Source of the DNA: Streptomyces sp. CHD11
Lineage (GTDB): Bacteria > Actinomycetota > Actinomycetes > Streptomycetales > Streptomycetaceae
Direction: 5' to 3'
Assembly (NCBI RefSeq): GCF_018638295.1
Contig: NZ_JABTTS010000027.1
Location: 59,012 to 111,227 of the forward strand
Length of the DNA stretch: 52,216 nt
This document shows positions 33,152 to 42,476 of the stretch, piece by piece. The position numbers and the translations under genes were made by a program. The notes below the pieces were generated by a model, which was not told the origin of the DNA, searched no databases, and saw only the letters and a program-made list of their open reading frames with translations. Position 1 is the stretch's first letter, and every line of letters begins with the position of its first letter.

Positions 33152-33700
33152 TCACTCCCGCGCCGCGGCCTCCCGCAGCCGGCCGAACTCCTCCGCCAGC
33201 GCGGCCGGCGTCCAGTGCGCGTTCAGCCCGCTCGGATTCGGCAGTACCCACACACGTGTCCCGCCGATGGTCCGCGCCTGCGGTCCCACCTGGGCCTTCC
33301 GGTCGTCGAACGCCGCGCGGTACGCGGTGACCCCCAGCACGGCCAGCCACCGCGGCCGGAGCCGGGCCACCTTCGCGGCGAGCAGCCGCCCGCCCTCCCG
33401 GTACTCCTCGGCGCTCAGCTCGTCGGCGCGCGCGGTCGCCCGCGCCACCACATTGGTGATGCCCAGCCCGTACGACAGCAGCTCCCGCTGCTCCGACGGG
33501 TGCAGCGGTACGGCGGTGAAGCCGGAGCGGTGCAGGGCCGGCCAGAAGCGGTTGCCGGGGCGGGCGAAGTGGTGGCCGGTCGCGGCCGTCATGAGACCGG
33601 GGTTGATGCCGCAGAACAGCACGCGCAGACCGTCCGCGACCACGTCGGGTACCAGACGGTCGCGGGCGGCCTGGAGCTCCTCCCGGGTGAAGCGCGTCAG
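33152..33700 (-). CDS. mug: G/U mismatch-specific DNA glycosylase (Mug)
   Basis: 182 aa if it starts at the CTG at 33700 (LTRFTREELQAARDR); 163 aa from the GTG at 33643. Catalytic-region motif VLFCGINPGLMTAATGHHFARPGNRFWPALH and the DNA-reading loop VLPNPSGLNAHWT define the family, which removes uracil or thymine from G mismatches. As I recall relatives, most begin near the TREEL segment, which favours the rare CTG start. That codon overlaps the purB stop (CTGA) in the same way as the ATGA couplings elsewhere in this window. No ATG or TTG is available in that stretch. Confidence 0.85.
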   Translation of the reverse strand: MTRFTREELQAARDRLVPDVVADGLRVLFCGINPGLMTAATGHHFARPGNRFWPALHRSGFTAVPLHPSEQRELLSYGLGITNVVARATARADELSAEEYREGGRLLAAKVARLRPRWLAVLGVTAYRAAFDDRKAQVGPQARTIGGTRVWVLPNPSGLNAHWTPAALAEEFGRLREAAARE

Positions 33701-35139
33701 AGGATCGCCCCGGGGGCGTATCCGGCGGCCTCCGGGTGCCGCTTCACGATCTCGTCGATCCGGCCGACGACGGCGGTGACCTGCCCGCTCGCGGCGCCCG
33801 TGAAGGACAGCCTGTCCGCCATCAGCGCCTGAAGCTCGTCCCGGCCGAGCGGCAGCCGCTCGTCGGCGGCGAGCTTGTCGAGGAGGTCGTTGCGCTCGGC
33901 ACCCTGTTCCCGCATGGCGAGGGCCGTGGCCACGGCGTTCTCCTTGATCGCCGCATGCGCCAGCTCCCGGCCGACGCCCGCGCGCACCGCGCCCATCAGC
34001 ACCTTGGTGGTGGCGAGGAACGGCAGGTAGCGGTCCAGCTCGCGGGCGACGACCGCGGGGAAGGCGCCGAACTCGTCGAGCACCGTCAGGAACGTCTCCA
34101 GCAGGCCGTCGAGGGCGAAGAACGCGTCCGGCAGCGCCACCCGGCGCACCACCGAGCAGGACACGTCGCCCTCGTTCCACTGGTCGCCCGCCAGCTCGCC
34201 CGTCATCGAGGCGTAGCCGCGCAGGATCACCATCAGGCCGTTGACGCGCTCGCAGGAGCGGGTGTTCATCTTGTGCGGCATCGCGGAGGAACCGACCTGG
34301 CCCGGCTTGAAGCCCTCGGTGACCAGCTCGTGTCCGGCCATCAGCCGGATGGTCTTCGCCAGCGACGACGGCGCGGCGGCCAGCTGCACCAGCGCGGTGA
34401 CGACCTCGTAGTCCAGCGAGCGCGGGTAGACCTGGCCGACGCTGGTGAAAGCCCGCGAGAAGCCCAGATGAGCGGCGATCCGCCGCTCGAGCTCGGCGAG
34501 CCGCTCCGCGTCCCCGCCGAGCAGGTCCAGCATGTCCTGAGCCGTGCCGACCGGACCCTTGATGCCGCGCAGCGGGTAGCGGCCCAGCAGCTCCTCCACC
34601 CGGCCGTACGCGACCAGCAGCTCGTCGGCGGCGGTCGCGAACCGCTTGCCGAGCGTGGTCGCCTGTGCGGCCACGTTGTGCGAACGGCCGGCCATGACCA
34701 GTTCGCCGTACTCGCCGGCCAGCCTGCCCAGACGCGCCAGCACCGCCACCGCGCGGTCGCGGACCAGCTCCAGGGAGAGCCGGATCTGCAGCTGCTCGAC
34801 GTTCTCGGTGAGGTCGCGGGAGGTCATCCCCTTGTGCACGTGCTCGTGCCCGGCGAGGTCGTTGAACTCCTCGATCCGTGCCTTCACGTCGTGGCGGGTG
34901 ACCTTCTCGCGCTCGGCGATCGAGGCCAGGTCGACCTGGTCGAGGACGCGCTCGTAGTCGGCGAGCGCCGTGTCGGGCACCTCGATCCCGAGGTCCTTCT
35001 GGGCCCGCAGCACGGCGAGCCAGAGCCGGCGCTCCAGCTTCACCTTCTGCTCGGGCGACCAGAGCGTGGCGAGCTCGGCGGAGGCGTAGCGTCCGGCGAG
35101 GACGTTCGGGATACGGGGCTTGGCGGGCGCAGGAGTCAC
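33697..35139 (-). CDS. purB: adenylosuccinate lyase
   Basis: 480 aa. The fumarase/aspartase superfamily signature GSSAMPHKMN is present, with TSRDLTENVEQ, AGRSHNVAAQATTLGKRF and NEGDVSCSVVRR. It catalyses two steps of purine synthesis, releasing fumarate from SAICAR and from adenylosuccinate. The GTG at 35139 is preceded by TAGAAT (35153-35148, minus strand), 8 nt upstream, so a leaderless or near-leaderless mRNA is likely. The last bases overlap the Mug reading frame. Confidence 0.96.
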   Translation of the reverse strand: MTPAPAKPRIPNVLAGRYASAELATLWSPEQKVKLERRLWLAVLRAQKDLGIEVPDTALADYERVLDQVDLASIAEREKVTRHDVKARIEEFNDLAGHEHVHKGMTSRDLTENVEQLQIRLSLELVRDRAVAVLARLGRLAGEYGELVMAGRSHNVAAQATTLGKRFATAADELLVAYGRVEELLGRYPLRGIKGPVGTAQDMLDLLGGDAERLAELERRIAAHLGFSRAFTSVGQVYPRSLDYEVVTALVQLAAAPSSLAKTIRLMAGHELVTEGFKPGQVGSSAMPHKMNTRSCERVNGLMVILRGYASMTGELAGDQWNEGDVSCSVVRRVALPDAFFALDGLLETFLTVLDEFGAFPAVVARELDRYLPFLATTKVLMGAVRAGVGRELAHAAIKENAVATALAMREQGAERNDLLDKLAADERLPLGRDELQALMADRLSFTGAASGQVTAVVGRIDEIVKRHPEAAGYAPGAIL

Positions 35140-35147
35140 GTGGACGG

Positions 35148-35153
35148 ATTCTA
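35148..35153 (-). promoter_or_regulatory. -10 element of purB
   Basis: TAGAAT on the minus strand with 8 nt to the GTG start. No clear -35. Confidence 0.45.
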
Positions 35154-35217
35154 CTGGCGATTCGTGCAGGCCGGAGCCACCGGGTGGTTCGGCGGAAGCT
35201 ACAAGAGCCCGGCCCGG

Positions 35218-35994
35218 CTACCGGGTCTCGTACGGCAGCAGTTCGGGCCGCTTGGGCGGCAGGCCGTCGCCCGAGGAGCGCCCGGTGAGGCGGCGGCCGA
35301 TCCACGGCAGCAGATGCTGACGGGCGAAGCGGGCGTCCGCGGCCCGGCGCGCCACCCAGCGCGGCGGGAGGGCCGCCTCCGGGGGGAGGTGCCACTCGGG
35401 GTCCTCCGGCGTGTGGCCGAGCGTCTGCCACACCGCCTCCGCGACCCTGCGGTGCCCCTCCGAGGTCAGGTGCAGCCGGTCCACGTCCCACAGCCGGGGA
35501 TCGCCGAGCGCGGGTGCCCCGTAGAGGTCGACGACCAGTGCGCCGTGGCGCTCGGCCAGCTCGTCGATACAGGCGAACAGCGCCTCCATGCGGGGCCGGA
35601 ACCGCTCCAGGACCGGTCCCTGGCGGCCGGGGCTGTGCATCAGCACCAGTTGCCCGCAGTGCGGGGCCAGCCGCTCCACCGCCTCGGTCAGCAGATCCCG
35701 CACCTGCGCCATGTCGCACTTGGGCCGCAGGGTGTCGTTGAGTCCGCCGACCAGCGTGACGACGTCGGCCCGCATCGCCGCGGCGACCCCGACCTGCTCG
35801 TCGACGATCTGCCGGATCAGCTTGCCGCGCACCGCGAGGTTGGCGTACTGGAATCCGGGGGCGGCGGCCGCCATCCGGGCGGCGAGGAGATCGGCCCAGC
35901 CGCGGTAGGTGCCGTCGGGGAGCCGGTCGGACATGCCCTCGGTGAAGGAGTCGCCCAGGGCGACGAGGCTGCTGTGAGTGGGATTCGTCTGCAT
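35218..35994 (-). CDS. SGNH/GDSL-family hydrolase
   Basis: 258 aa. Block I is SLVALGDSFTEGMSDRLPDG (nucleophile Ser), block III GGLNDT, and block V DRLHLTSEGHRRVAEAV (Asp and His). There is no signal peptide, so it is cytoplasmic, unlike many Streptomyces secreted esterases of this fold. ATG 35994 gives a normal N-terminus; a GTG at 36021 would add nine residues. Ester substrate unknown. Confidence 0.88.
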   Translation of the reverse strand: MQTNPTHSSLVALGDSFTEGMSDRLPDGTYRGWADLLAARMAAAAPGFQYANLAVRGKLIRQIVDEQVGVAAAMRADVVTLVGGLNDTLRPKCDMAQVRDLLTEAVERLAPHCGQLVLMHSPGRQGPVLERFRPRMEALFACIDELAERHGALVVDLYGAPALGDPRLWDVDRLHLTSEGHRRVAEAVWQTLGHTPEDPEWHLPPEAALPPRWVARRAADARFARQHLLPWIGRRLTGRSSGDGLPPKRPELLPYETR

Positions 35995-36051
35995 GGCGAC
36001 AGAGATGGTATCCCGTGGCACATACCCGGCGGTCGGTCGGGCGGCCGGTTC

Positions 36052-37065
36052 TCAGGCCCGCTGCCCGAACAGCTCCTGCAGGACGTCCTCCATCGTCACC
36101 AGCCCCGCCAGCCGCCCGTCGGCCCCGAGGACGGCCGCCAGATGTGTGCGGCTGCCGCGCATGGCGGTGAGGACGTCGTCCATCGGGGTGTTCTCCCGGA
36201 CCCGCGCGATGGACCGCATGTCCGCCGGCCGGAACGGCGCATCGCGCGGGGAGGCGTCCAGGGCGTCCTTCACATGCAGATAGCCGGCGATCCGCCGCTG
36301 CTCGTCCACCACCGGGAATCGGGAGAAACCGGACTCCGCCGACAACTGCTCCAGACCCTCCGGTGTGACACCCTCGCGCGCGTAGACCACGTGCTCCAGC
36401 GGCATCGCCACGTCCCGCACCGGCCGCCGGCCCAGCTCCAGCGCGTCGTTCAGCCGCTCCCGCGCGCGGTCGTCGATGAGCCCGGCCTCGCCGGAGTCCT
36501 TCACGATCTGGGCCAGTTCGGCGTCCGAGAAGGTCGCGACGACCTCGTTGCGCGCCTCGACCCGCAACAGCTTCAGCAGCGTGTTGGCGAAGGCGTTGAT
36601 CGTGAAGATCACCGGGCGCAGCGCACGGGTCAGCGCCACCAGGGGCGGCCCCAGGGCCAGCGCGCTGCGCACCGGCTCGGCGAGCGCGACGTTCTTCGGC
36701 ACCATCTCTCCGAGCAGCATGTGCAGATAGGTCGCGAGCGCCAGCGCGATCACGAAGGACACGGCGTGCCCCGCGCCGGCGGGGACACCCACCGCGTGGA
36801 AGACCGGTTCCAGCAGATGCGCGATCGCCGGCTCGGCGACGATGCCGAGGACCAGCGTGCTCAGCGTGATGCCGAGCTGCGCGGTCGCCATCAGCGCGGA
36901 CACGTGCTCAAGACCCCAGAGCACGCTCCTGGCACGGCGTTCGCCCCGGTCGGCGTACGGCTCGATCTGACTGCGGCGGACCGAGATCAGAGCGAACTCG
37001 GCGCCGACGAAGAAGGCGTTGACGACCAGCATCGCCAGACCGGTCAACAGCTGTACGACGGTCAT
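36052..37065 (-). CDS. CNNM/CorC-like membrane protein, short form
   Basis: 337 aa. DUF21/CNNM membrane domain in the first 190 residues (LVVNAFFVGAEFALISVRRSQIEPYADRGERRARSVL, GEMVPKNVALA), then a pair of CBS domains (VRDVAMPLEHVVYAREGVTPEGLEQL ... DVLTAMRGSRTHLAAVLGADGRLAGLVTMEDVLQELFG). The protein stops after the CBS pair and lacks the CorC_HlyC domain that its neighbour has. The family is linked to magnesium or cobalt efflux and membrane integrity. Its ATG overlaps the stop of the upstream paralogue, so the pair is translated together and may form a heteromer. Confidence 0.9.
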   Translation of the reverse strand: MTVVQLLTGLAMLVVNAFFVGAEFALISVRRSQIEPYADRGERRARSVLWGLEHVSALMATAQLGITLSTLVLGIVAEPAIAHLLEPVFHAVGVPAGAGHAVSFVIALALATYLHMLLGEMVPKNVALAEPVRSALALGPPLVALTRALRPVIFTINAFANTLLKLLRVEARNEVVATFSDAELAQIVKDSGEAGLIDDRARERLNDALELGRRPVRDVAMPLEHVVYAREGVTPEGLEQLSAESGFSRFPVVDEQRRIAGYLHVKDALDASPRDAPFRPADMRSIARVRENTPMDDVLTAMRGSRTHLAAVLGADGRLAGLVTMEDVLQELFGQRA

Positions 37066-38429
37066 CGCCGCGCTCCCTTGTCGTCCGTGGCCGAGTTCGT
37101 GCGTCGTTCCGCGGCGGTCCGTTCGCCGGGCGGCGCGTGCATGAGGACGCGTGCCGCGCGGCGGCCCGAGGCGTCCACCACGTCCAGCCGCCAGCCCGCG
37201 ACCTCCACGGTGTCGCCGACGTCCGGGATCCGGCCCAGTTCGGCGGCGATCAGCCCGGCGAGGGTCTCGTAGGGCCCTTCCGGCGCGCCCAGGCCGACCC
37301 GGGCGAGCTGGTCCACGCGCGCGGCACCGTCGGCCGAGAACAGCGTCCGCCCGTCCTCGTCGGTGCCGGCCCGGTCCAGGTCGGGGGTCTCGTGCGGGTC
37401 GTGTTCGTCGCGGACCTCGCCGACGACCTCCTCGACGATGTCCTCCAGCGTGGCCACCCCCGCCGTGCCGCCGTACTCGTCTATCACCACGGCCATGGTG
37501 CGCCGCCCGGAGAGCCGGTCGAGAAGGCGGTCGACGGTGAGCGATCCGGGGACCAGGAGCGGCTCGCGCATCAGCTCCGACACAGGGGTCCGGGCCCGTC
37601 GCTCCGCCGGCAGCGCCAGTACGTCCTTGACGTGCGCGGTGCCGACGACGGCGTCGAGCGTCTCGCGGTAGACCGGGAACCGGGACAGCCCGGTCGCCCG
37701 GGTCACGGTCGCCACGTCCTCGCAGGTCGCCTGCACCTCCAGGGCGATCACCTGGACACGCGGGGTCATCACGTTCTCCGCGGTGAGGTCCGCCAGGTTC
37801 AGTGTGCGCACGAACAGCTCGGCGGTGTCCGGCTCCAGGGCGCCCTCCCTGGCGGAGTGCCGCGCCAGCGCCGCCAGCTCCTGGGGCCCGCGGGCGAACG
37901 CCAGCTCCTCGGCCGGTTCCATGCCGATGCGGCGCACGATGCGGTTGGCCGTGTTGTTCAGATGGGTGATGAACGGGCGGAACGCGGCGCTGAACCAGCG
38001 CTGCACGTTGCCCGCCCGCTTGGCCACGGCCAGCGGTGAGGAGATCGCCCAGTTCTTCGGCACCAGCTCGCCGACCACCATCAGGAAGACGGTCGACAGC
38101 GCCGTGCCGATCACCAGCGCCAGGGAGCGCGCCACCGAACCGGAGACGCCGATGTTCTCCAGCGGGCCCGCGATCAGAGCCGCGATCGACGGCTCGGCCA
38201 GCATGCCGACCACCAGGTTGGTGACCGTGATGCCGAGCTGCGCCCCGGAGAGCTGGAAGGTCAGACTCCGTACGGCCTTGAGCGCGCCCGCCGCGCCCCG
38301 CTCGCCGCGTTCCACGGCGCGTTCCAGCTCCCCCCGCTCGACCGTGGTGAGGGAGAACTCGGCCGCGACGAACACGCCGCAGGCGAGTGAGAGCAGGATC
38401 GCCGCCAGCAGGAGGAGCGATTCGGTCAT
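37062..38429 (-). CDS. CNNM/CorC-like membrane protein, full form
   Basis: 455 aa. DUF21/CNNM membrane domain (CGVFVAAEFSLTTVERGELERAVERGERGAAGAL, GELVPKNWAISSP), CBS pair (ENVMTPRVQVIALEVQATCEDVATV ... MAVVIDEYGGTAGVATLEDIVEEVVGEVRDEHDP) and a C-terminal CorC_HlyC domain (VDQLARVGLGAPEGPYETLAGLIAAELGRIPDVGDTVEVAGWRLDVVDASGRRAARVLM). The ATG at 38429 follows GAGGTGACCC. First gene of a tightly overlapping two-gene operon. Confidence 0.92.
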   Translation of the reverse strand: MTESLLLLAAILLSLACGVFVAAEFSLTTVERGELERAVERGERGAAGALKAVRSLTFQLSGAQLGITVTNLVVGMLAEPSIAALIAGPLENIGVSGSVARSLALVIGTALSTVFLMVVGELVPKNWAISSPLAVAKRAGNVQRWFSAAFRPFITHLNNTANRIVRRIGMEPAEELAFARGPQELAALARHSAREGALEPDTAELFVRTLNLADLTAENVMTPRVQVIALEVQATCEDVATVTRATGLSRFPVYRETLDAVVGTAHVKDVLALPAERRARTPVSELMREPLLVPGSLTVDRLLDRLSGRRTMAVVIDEYGGTAGVATLEDIVEEVVGEVRDEHDPHETPDLDRAGTDEDGRTLFSADGAARVDQLARVGLGAPEGPYETLAGLIAAELGRIPDVGDTVEVAGWRLDVVDASGRRAARVLMHAPPGERTAAERRTNSATDDKGARR

Positions 38430-38588
38430 CGGGTCACCTCTGTCCCATGGTCGGACAGGACGGGAACGGATGCGCGGTGTCGCGGACCGGGAGGCTCGTC
38501 CATCGGCGGACGCACACAACCTTTCATGAAGGACCGAGTGGCCATCCGAGCGCAAAAGAGCGGCAAAGGATGGCCGGCGGGCCGCGGA

Positions 38589-39014
38589 TCAGCCGTCGAA
38601 GGGCTTCACCCAGCGCCGCCACTGTTCCTCCGGCGCATACCCCGCGGCGCGCCACGCATGATGCGCGCTCTCGTTGCGCCCCAGCACCATCGCGTCAGCA
38701 CGGCGCCCGCCGAGCCGCAGGAACCTCTCCTCCGCGGCGGCCAGCAGCGCGGAGGCGATCCCCTGACGCCGGCGGTCCGGGTGCACGGCCAGCCGGTACA
38801 GATGGCACCGCCGGCCGTCGAAGCCCGCGATCACCGTGCCGGCGAGCGCACCGTCGCCCTCGGCGAGGATCAGCGCCCCGGGATCACGGGCGACCAGGCG
38901 CTCCACCCCGGCCCGGTCGTCACTGATGCTCGTACCCTCGGCGGCCACCTTCCAGAAGGCCGGCACATCGTCCAGGTCCGCGGGCCCGGCGACCCGTATC
39001 CGCAGCTCGGTCAT
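38589..39014 (-). CDS. GNAT family N-acetyltransferase
   Basis: 141 aa, a single GNAT domain: RIRVAGPADLDDVPAFWKVAAEG, LAGTVIAGFDGRRCHLYRLAVHPDRRRQGIASALLAAAEERF (acetyl-CoA loop RRRQGIA) and NESAHHAWRAAGYAPEEQWRRW. Substrate unknown. GAGAAT lies 6 nt before the ATG, a weak -10 in leaderless position. The gene follows 75 bp from the ABC permease gene end on the same strand. Confidence 0.9.
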   Translation of the reverse strand: MTELRIRVAGPADLDDVPAFWKVAAEGTSISDDRAGVERLVARDPGALILAEGDGALAGTVIAGFDGRRCHLYRLAVHPDRRRQGIASALLAAAEERFLRLGGRRADAMVLGRNESAHHAWRAAGYAPEEQWRRWVKPFDG

Positions 39015-39088
39015 GCGCCGATTCTCGACACCCGACACCGCGGCCGGCCCGGAATTCCACCATCCGGACCGGCCGGCCGCGACGCGGC

Positions 39089-41656
39089 TCACTCGTGGGC
39101 GATGGCCTCCAGCACGTTCATCCGCGACGCCCGCAGCGCAGGCAGCAGAGCCGCCGCGATGCCCACCACGGCCGCCCCGATCACCACGGTGACGACGGTG
39201 CCCCACGGGATCGCGAGCGCGGTCATGCCCTGCAGGGCCAGCACCTGCTGGATGCACAGACCCCACACCAGTCCCAGCGCGAGCCCCAGGACCGCGCCGA
39301 ACACCGCGATCATCACCGACTCCAGCCGGATCATCCGCCGCAGCTGCCGTCTCGACAGGCCGATCGCCCGCAGCAGACCGATCTCGCGGGTGCGCTCCAC
39401 CACCGAAAGCGCCAGGGTGTTCACCACGCCCAGCACCGCGATGACGATCGCCAGCCCCAGCAGGGCGTAGACGAGATACAGCAGGACGGCGATCTGTTCG
39501 TGCACCAGCTCCTTGTAGTCGGCCTGGTCACGGGCCTGCACCTGCGGATACGGGTCGAGCGCCGCGTCCAGCCGCTCGCGCAGGTCGTCCACGTTCGTCC
39601 CGTCGGCCGCGTTGACGTACAGCGCGGAGTCCTGCCCGTCCGGCACGTGTTCCTCGACCGTCGCGATGCCGAAGACCACCGCGCCCTCCATCCCGAAGCC
39701 CTCGCTGCCGTCGGCATCGGTCAGGGCGGCCACCGTCAGCTCGGTGCTGCTGCCCCCGGGGAACTCGACCGGGACCGCGGTGCCCACGCGGACGTCATGC
39801 TTCTCCGCGAAGCCGGCGTCCATGGAGACGGCGCCGTCCGCCAGCGCCGCCGCGGTGTCGCCGCTCGTGTAGGTCACGCGTGCGACGTCGTCGACCCGGT
39901 CGTCGTACCCGGCCGCGGTGGTCTCGATCCGCTCCCCGTCCGGCAGCCGCACCGCCACCGGTGTGAACCGCTGCCGGACGACCAGCCCCACGCCCTCCGT
40001 GTCCCGCACCCGTTCGGTGACTTCCCCGGGGAACGGCAGGAAGTTGGCGTTCTGGATCACGAAGTCGGCGCCCAGCGTCCTGTCGATCTGCTCGTCGAAG
40101 GACCGGGACATCGAGGCGCTGGCCACGGACATCCCGCTGACCAGGGCGAGTCCCACCATCAGCGCGGCCGCCGTGGCGCCGGTGCGGCGCGGGTTGCGCA
40201 GGGCGTTGCGCTGGCTCATCCGGCCGACCGGACCGAACAGCGCGGGGAAGACCCCGCCCAGCACCCGGATCACCGGCCGCACCAGCAGCGGCCCGGCGAT
40301 GACGGTCGCGATCAGGGTGAGGACCACTCCGAGCCCCAGCAGCGCGGCCGCGGAGGAGGTGTCGGAGGCCAGTGCGCAGCCCGTCAGCGCGGCCGCGCCC
40401 AGCACACCCACCACGGACCCCGCCACCGCACGGGTGCGCAGCGGCCTCCCCGCCCCACCGCCGTCCGCGTCGGCCAGCGCGGCCATCGGCGACACCCCCG
40501 CCGCACGGCGTGCCGGAAGATACGCCGCCACGAAGGTGACGCCCACCCCCACGGCGTACGACGTGACGGGCGTGGCCCAGCCGACGGCCATCTCCGCGGT
40601 CTTCAGATTCATGCCGAAGGCGCTCATGAGCCGGATCAGACCGAAGGCGAGGCCGATGCCGGCAGCCAGGCCCAGCGTCGAGCCGACCAGGCCGAGCAGC
40701 ACCGCCTCGGTGAGCACCGACCGGCGCACCTGCCGCCGGTCCGCGCCGAGCGCGCGCAGGAGACCCAGTTCGCGGGTCCGCTGGGCGATCAGCATCGAGA
40801 AGGTGTTGACGATCAGGAAGATCCCGACGAGCACCGCGATCCCGGCGAAGCCGAGCATCACGTACTTGATCACGTCGATGAACCCGCCGAGCTCCTCGGC
40901 CGCCGTCTCGGCCGTCTCGGCGGCCGTCCGCACCTCGTAGGCGCCGGCGCCGAGCTCCGCGGTGACCCGCTGCTCGAGCTCTTCGTCCGACACGCCGGGT
41001 GCGGCGGTCAGCGAGACGCTGGTCGCCCGGTCCGCGTCGCCCAGCAGCCGGGCGGCGGCGACCTCGGGGTCGAGGAAGACCAGGGCGGCGCCCGGATTGG
41101 TGGTGGTGAACGTGGCGATGCCGACGATCTCGACCCGGAAGGTGCCGGGCTGTGCCTGTACGGACAGGGTGTCGCCGATCTCCACGTCCTTGGCCTCGGC
41201 GGTGTCCGCGTCCAGTGCCGCCTCGCCGTCTCCGCGCGGGGCCCGGCCGGAGGTCAGCTCCACCACACTGCGGTCGCTGACGTACCAGTCCACAGCGATG
41301 GTCGGTGCGCCCGTGGTCGGTCCGACCGACTCGTTGTCGCTGTCGACGATCGTGAGGTTCTGGACCTCGACATCGGAGCGGGCCGACTCGACACCGTCGA
41401 GCCGGGAGAGCTGCCCGGCGAGGTCGGCCGGGAGGGTCCGCACCGCTCCGGTGGGCACCGACGACTCCAGGTCGTCCGGGGGCGTCACGGTCACATCGGC
41501 GGACGAGGAGGCGAACAGCCGGTCGAAGGTACGGGAGACCGTGTCGGAGAAGATCAGGCTGCCCGCGACGAACGCCACGGAGAGCACGACGGCCAGGGCG
41601 GACAGCATCAGCCGCCCCTTGTGCGCGAGGAAGCTCCTCAGCGTCGCCTTCAGCAC
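39089..41656 (-). CDS. ABC transporter permease, FtsX/MacB type with two FtsX domains
   Basis: 855 aa. N-terminal anchor (FLAHKGRLMLSALAVVLSVAFVAGSLIFSDTV), a large periplasmic-side MacB core domain (about 45-250), a first FtsX block (about 265-395: YVMLGFAGIAVLVGIFLIVNTFSMLIAQRTRELGLLRALG), a second extracellular domain, and the C-terminal FtsX block (LLYLVYALLGLAIVIAVLGVVNTLALSVVERTREIGLLRAIG). This architecture is typical of actinobacterial lipoprotein or peptide-related exporters (mechanotransmission type). It is 4 bp downstream of its ATPase gene. Confidence 0.95.
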   Translation of the reverse strand: MLKATLRSFLAHKGRLMLSALAVVLSVAFVAGSLIFSDTVSRTFDRLFASSSADVTVTPPDDLESSVPTGAVRTLPADLAGQLSRLDGVESARSDVEVQNLTIVDSDNESVGPTTGAPTIAVDWYVSDRSVVELTSGRAPRGDGEAALDADTAEAKDVEIGDTLSVQAQPGTFRVEIVGIATFTTTNPGAALVFLDPEVAAARLLGDADRATSVSLTAAPGVSDEELEQRVTAELGAGAYEVRTAAETAETAAEELGGFIDVIKYVMLGFAGIAVLVGIFLIVNTFSMLIAQRTRELGLLRALGADRRQVRRSVLTEAVLLGLVGSTLGLAAGIGLAFGLIRLMSAFGMNLKTAEMAVGWATPVTSYAVGVGVTFVAAYLPARRAAGVSPMAALADADGGGAGRPLRTRAVAGSVVGVLGAAALTGCALASDTSSAAALLGLGVVLTLIATVIAGPLLVRPVIRVLGGVFPALFGPVGRMSQRNALRNPRRTGATAAALMVGLALVSGMSVASASMSRSFDEQIDRTLGADFVIQNANFLPFPGEVTERVRDTEGVGLVVRQRFTPVAVRLPDGERIETTAAGYDDRVDDVARVTYTSGDTAAALADGAVSMDAGFAEKHDVRVGTAVPVEFPGGSSTELTVAALTDADGSEGFGMEGAVVFGIATVEEHVPDGQDSALYVNAADGTNVDDLRERLDAALDPYPQVQARDQADYKELVHEQIAVLLYLVYALLGLAIVIAVLGVVNTLALSVVERTREIGLLRAIGLSRRQLRRMIRLESVMIAVFGAVLGLALGLVWGLCIQQVLALQGMTALAIPWGTVVTVVIGAAVVGIAAALLPALRASRMNVLEAIAHE

Positions 41657-41660
41657 GGCG

Positions 41661-42476
41661 TCAGTCCTTCTCGGGTGCGCGGGTCACGTCGAAACGCTTC
41701 ATCTGTTCCAGCACCGACTCCGCCGTGGGCCGGGGCATCTCGTCGACGATCCTGCCGTCCGCGAGGAAGAGCACCAGGTCGGAGTGGCCGGCGGCGCCCG
41801 GGTCATGGGTGACCATGACGACGGTCTGGCCCAGTCCGTCCACGGCTTCGCGCAGGAAGCCCAGGACCTCGAGGCCCGCCCGGGAGTCGAGATTGCCGGT
41901 CGGTTCGTCAGCGAAGATCAGCTCGGGCCGCGAGGCCAGCGCCCGCGCGCAGGCCACCCGCTGCTGCTGGCCGCCCGACAGCTGCGCGGGCCGGTGCCGC
42001 AGGCGGTCCCGCAGGCCCAGCGTGTCGATGACCCGGTCCAGCCACTCCTCGTCGGGCTTCTGGCCCGCGATGTCCATGGGCAGCGTGATGTTCTCGCGCG
42101 CGTCCAGGGTCGGGATGAGGTTGAACGACTGGAACATGAACCCGACCCGGTCGCGCCGCAACCGGGTCAGTTCGCGGTCCTTCAGTCCCGTGACCTCGGT
42201 CTCTCCCAGCCACACCTGTCCGGCGGACACGGTGTCCAGACCCGCCAGGCAGTGCATCAGCGTGGACTTGCCGGAGCCGGACGGCCCCATGACCGCGGTG
42301 AACCGTCCGCGCGAGATGTCCACGTCCACCGCGTCCAGGGCGATCACGGCCGTCTCGCCGGAGCCGTACGCCTTGGTCAGGCCGCGGGCGCGGGCCGCTA
42401 CCCCGTCACCCGGCGCGACGCCGGGGGCGTGCTCCGCAGCAGATGTGGACAAGGCCGCCTCCTCGTGCAGGGACAT
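41661..42476 (-). CDS. ABC transporter ATP-binding protein, MacB/LolD type
   Basis: 271 aa. Walker A MGPSGSGKST (63-72), signature LSGGQQQRVACARAL, Walker B LIFADEPTGNLDS, H-loop VTHD. It couples to the FtsX-type permease directly downstream. The N-terminal 25 residues are variable. ATG 42476 is supported by the family length; TACCCT at 42501-42496 (minus strand) is a possible -10, 19 nt before it, but no clear ribosome site is seen. Confidence 0.94.
   Translation of the reverse strand: MSLHEEAALSTSAAEHAPGVAPGDGVAARARGLTKAYGSGETAVIALDAVDVDISRGRFTAVMGPSGSGKSTLMHCLAGLDTVSAGQVWLGETEVTGLKDRELTRLRRDRVGFMFQSFNLIPTLDARENITLPMDIAGQKPDEEWLDRVIDTLGLRDRLRHRPAQLSGGQQQRVACARALASRPELIFADEPTGNLDSRAGLEVLGFLREAVDGLGQTVVMVTHDPGAAGHSDLVLFLADGRIVDEMPRPTAESVLEQMKRFDVTRAPEKD

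Noticed and set aside
33736..37272. Open frame of about 1,180 codons on the + strand
   Set aside because: It runs opposite purB, the SGNH hydrolase and a CNNM gene and reads as Arg/Gly/His/Gln-rich noise. In very GC-rich DNA the antisense frame of a real gene often stays open.
39095..41812. Open frame of about 900 codons on the + strand
   Set aside because: Antisense to the FtsX-type permease gene, low-complexity composition, no domain.
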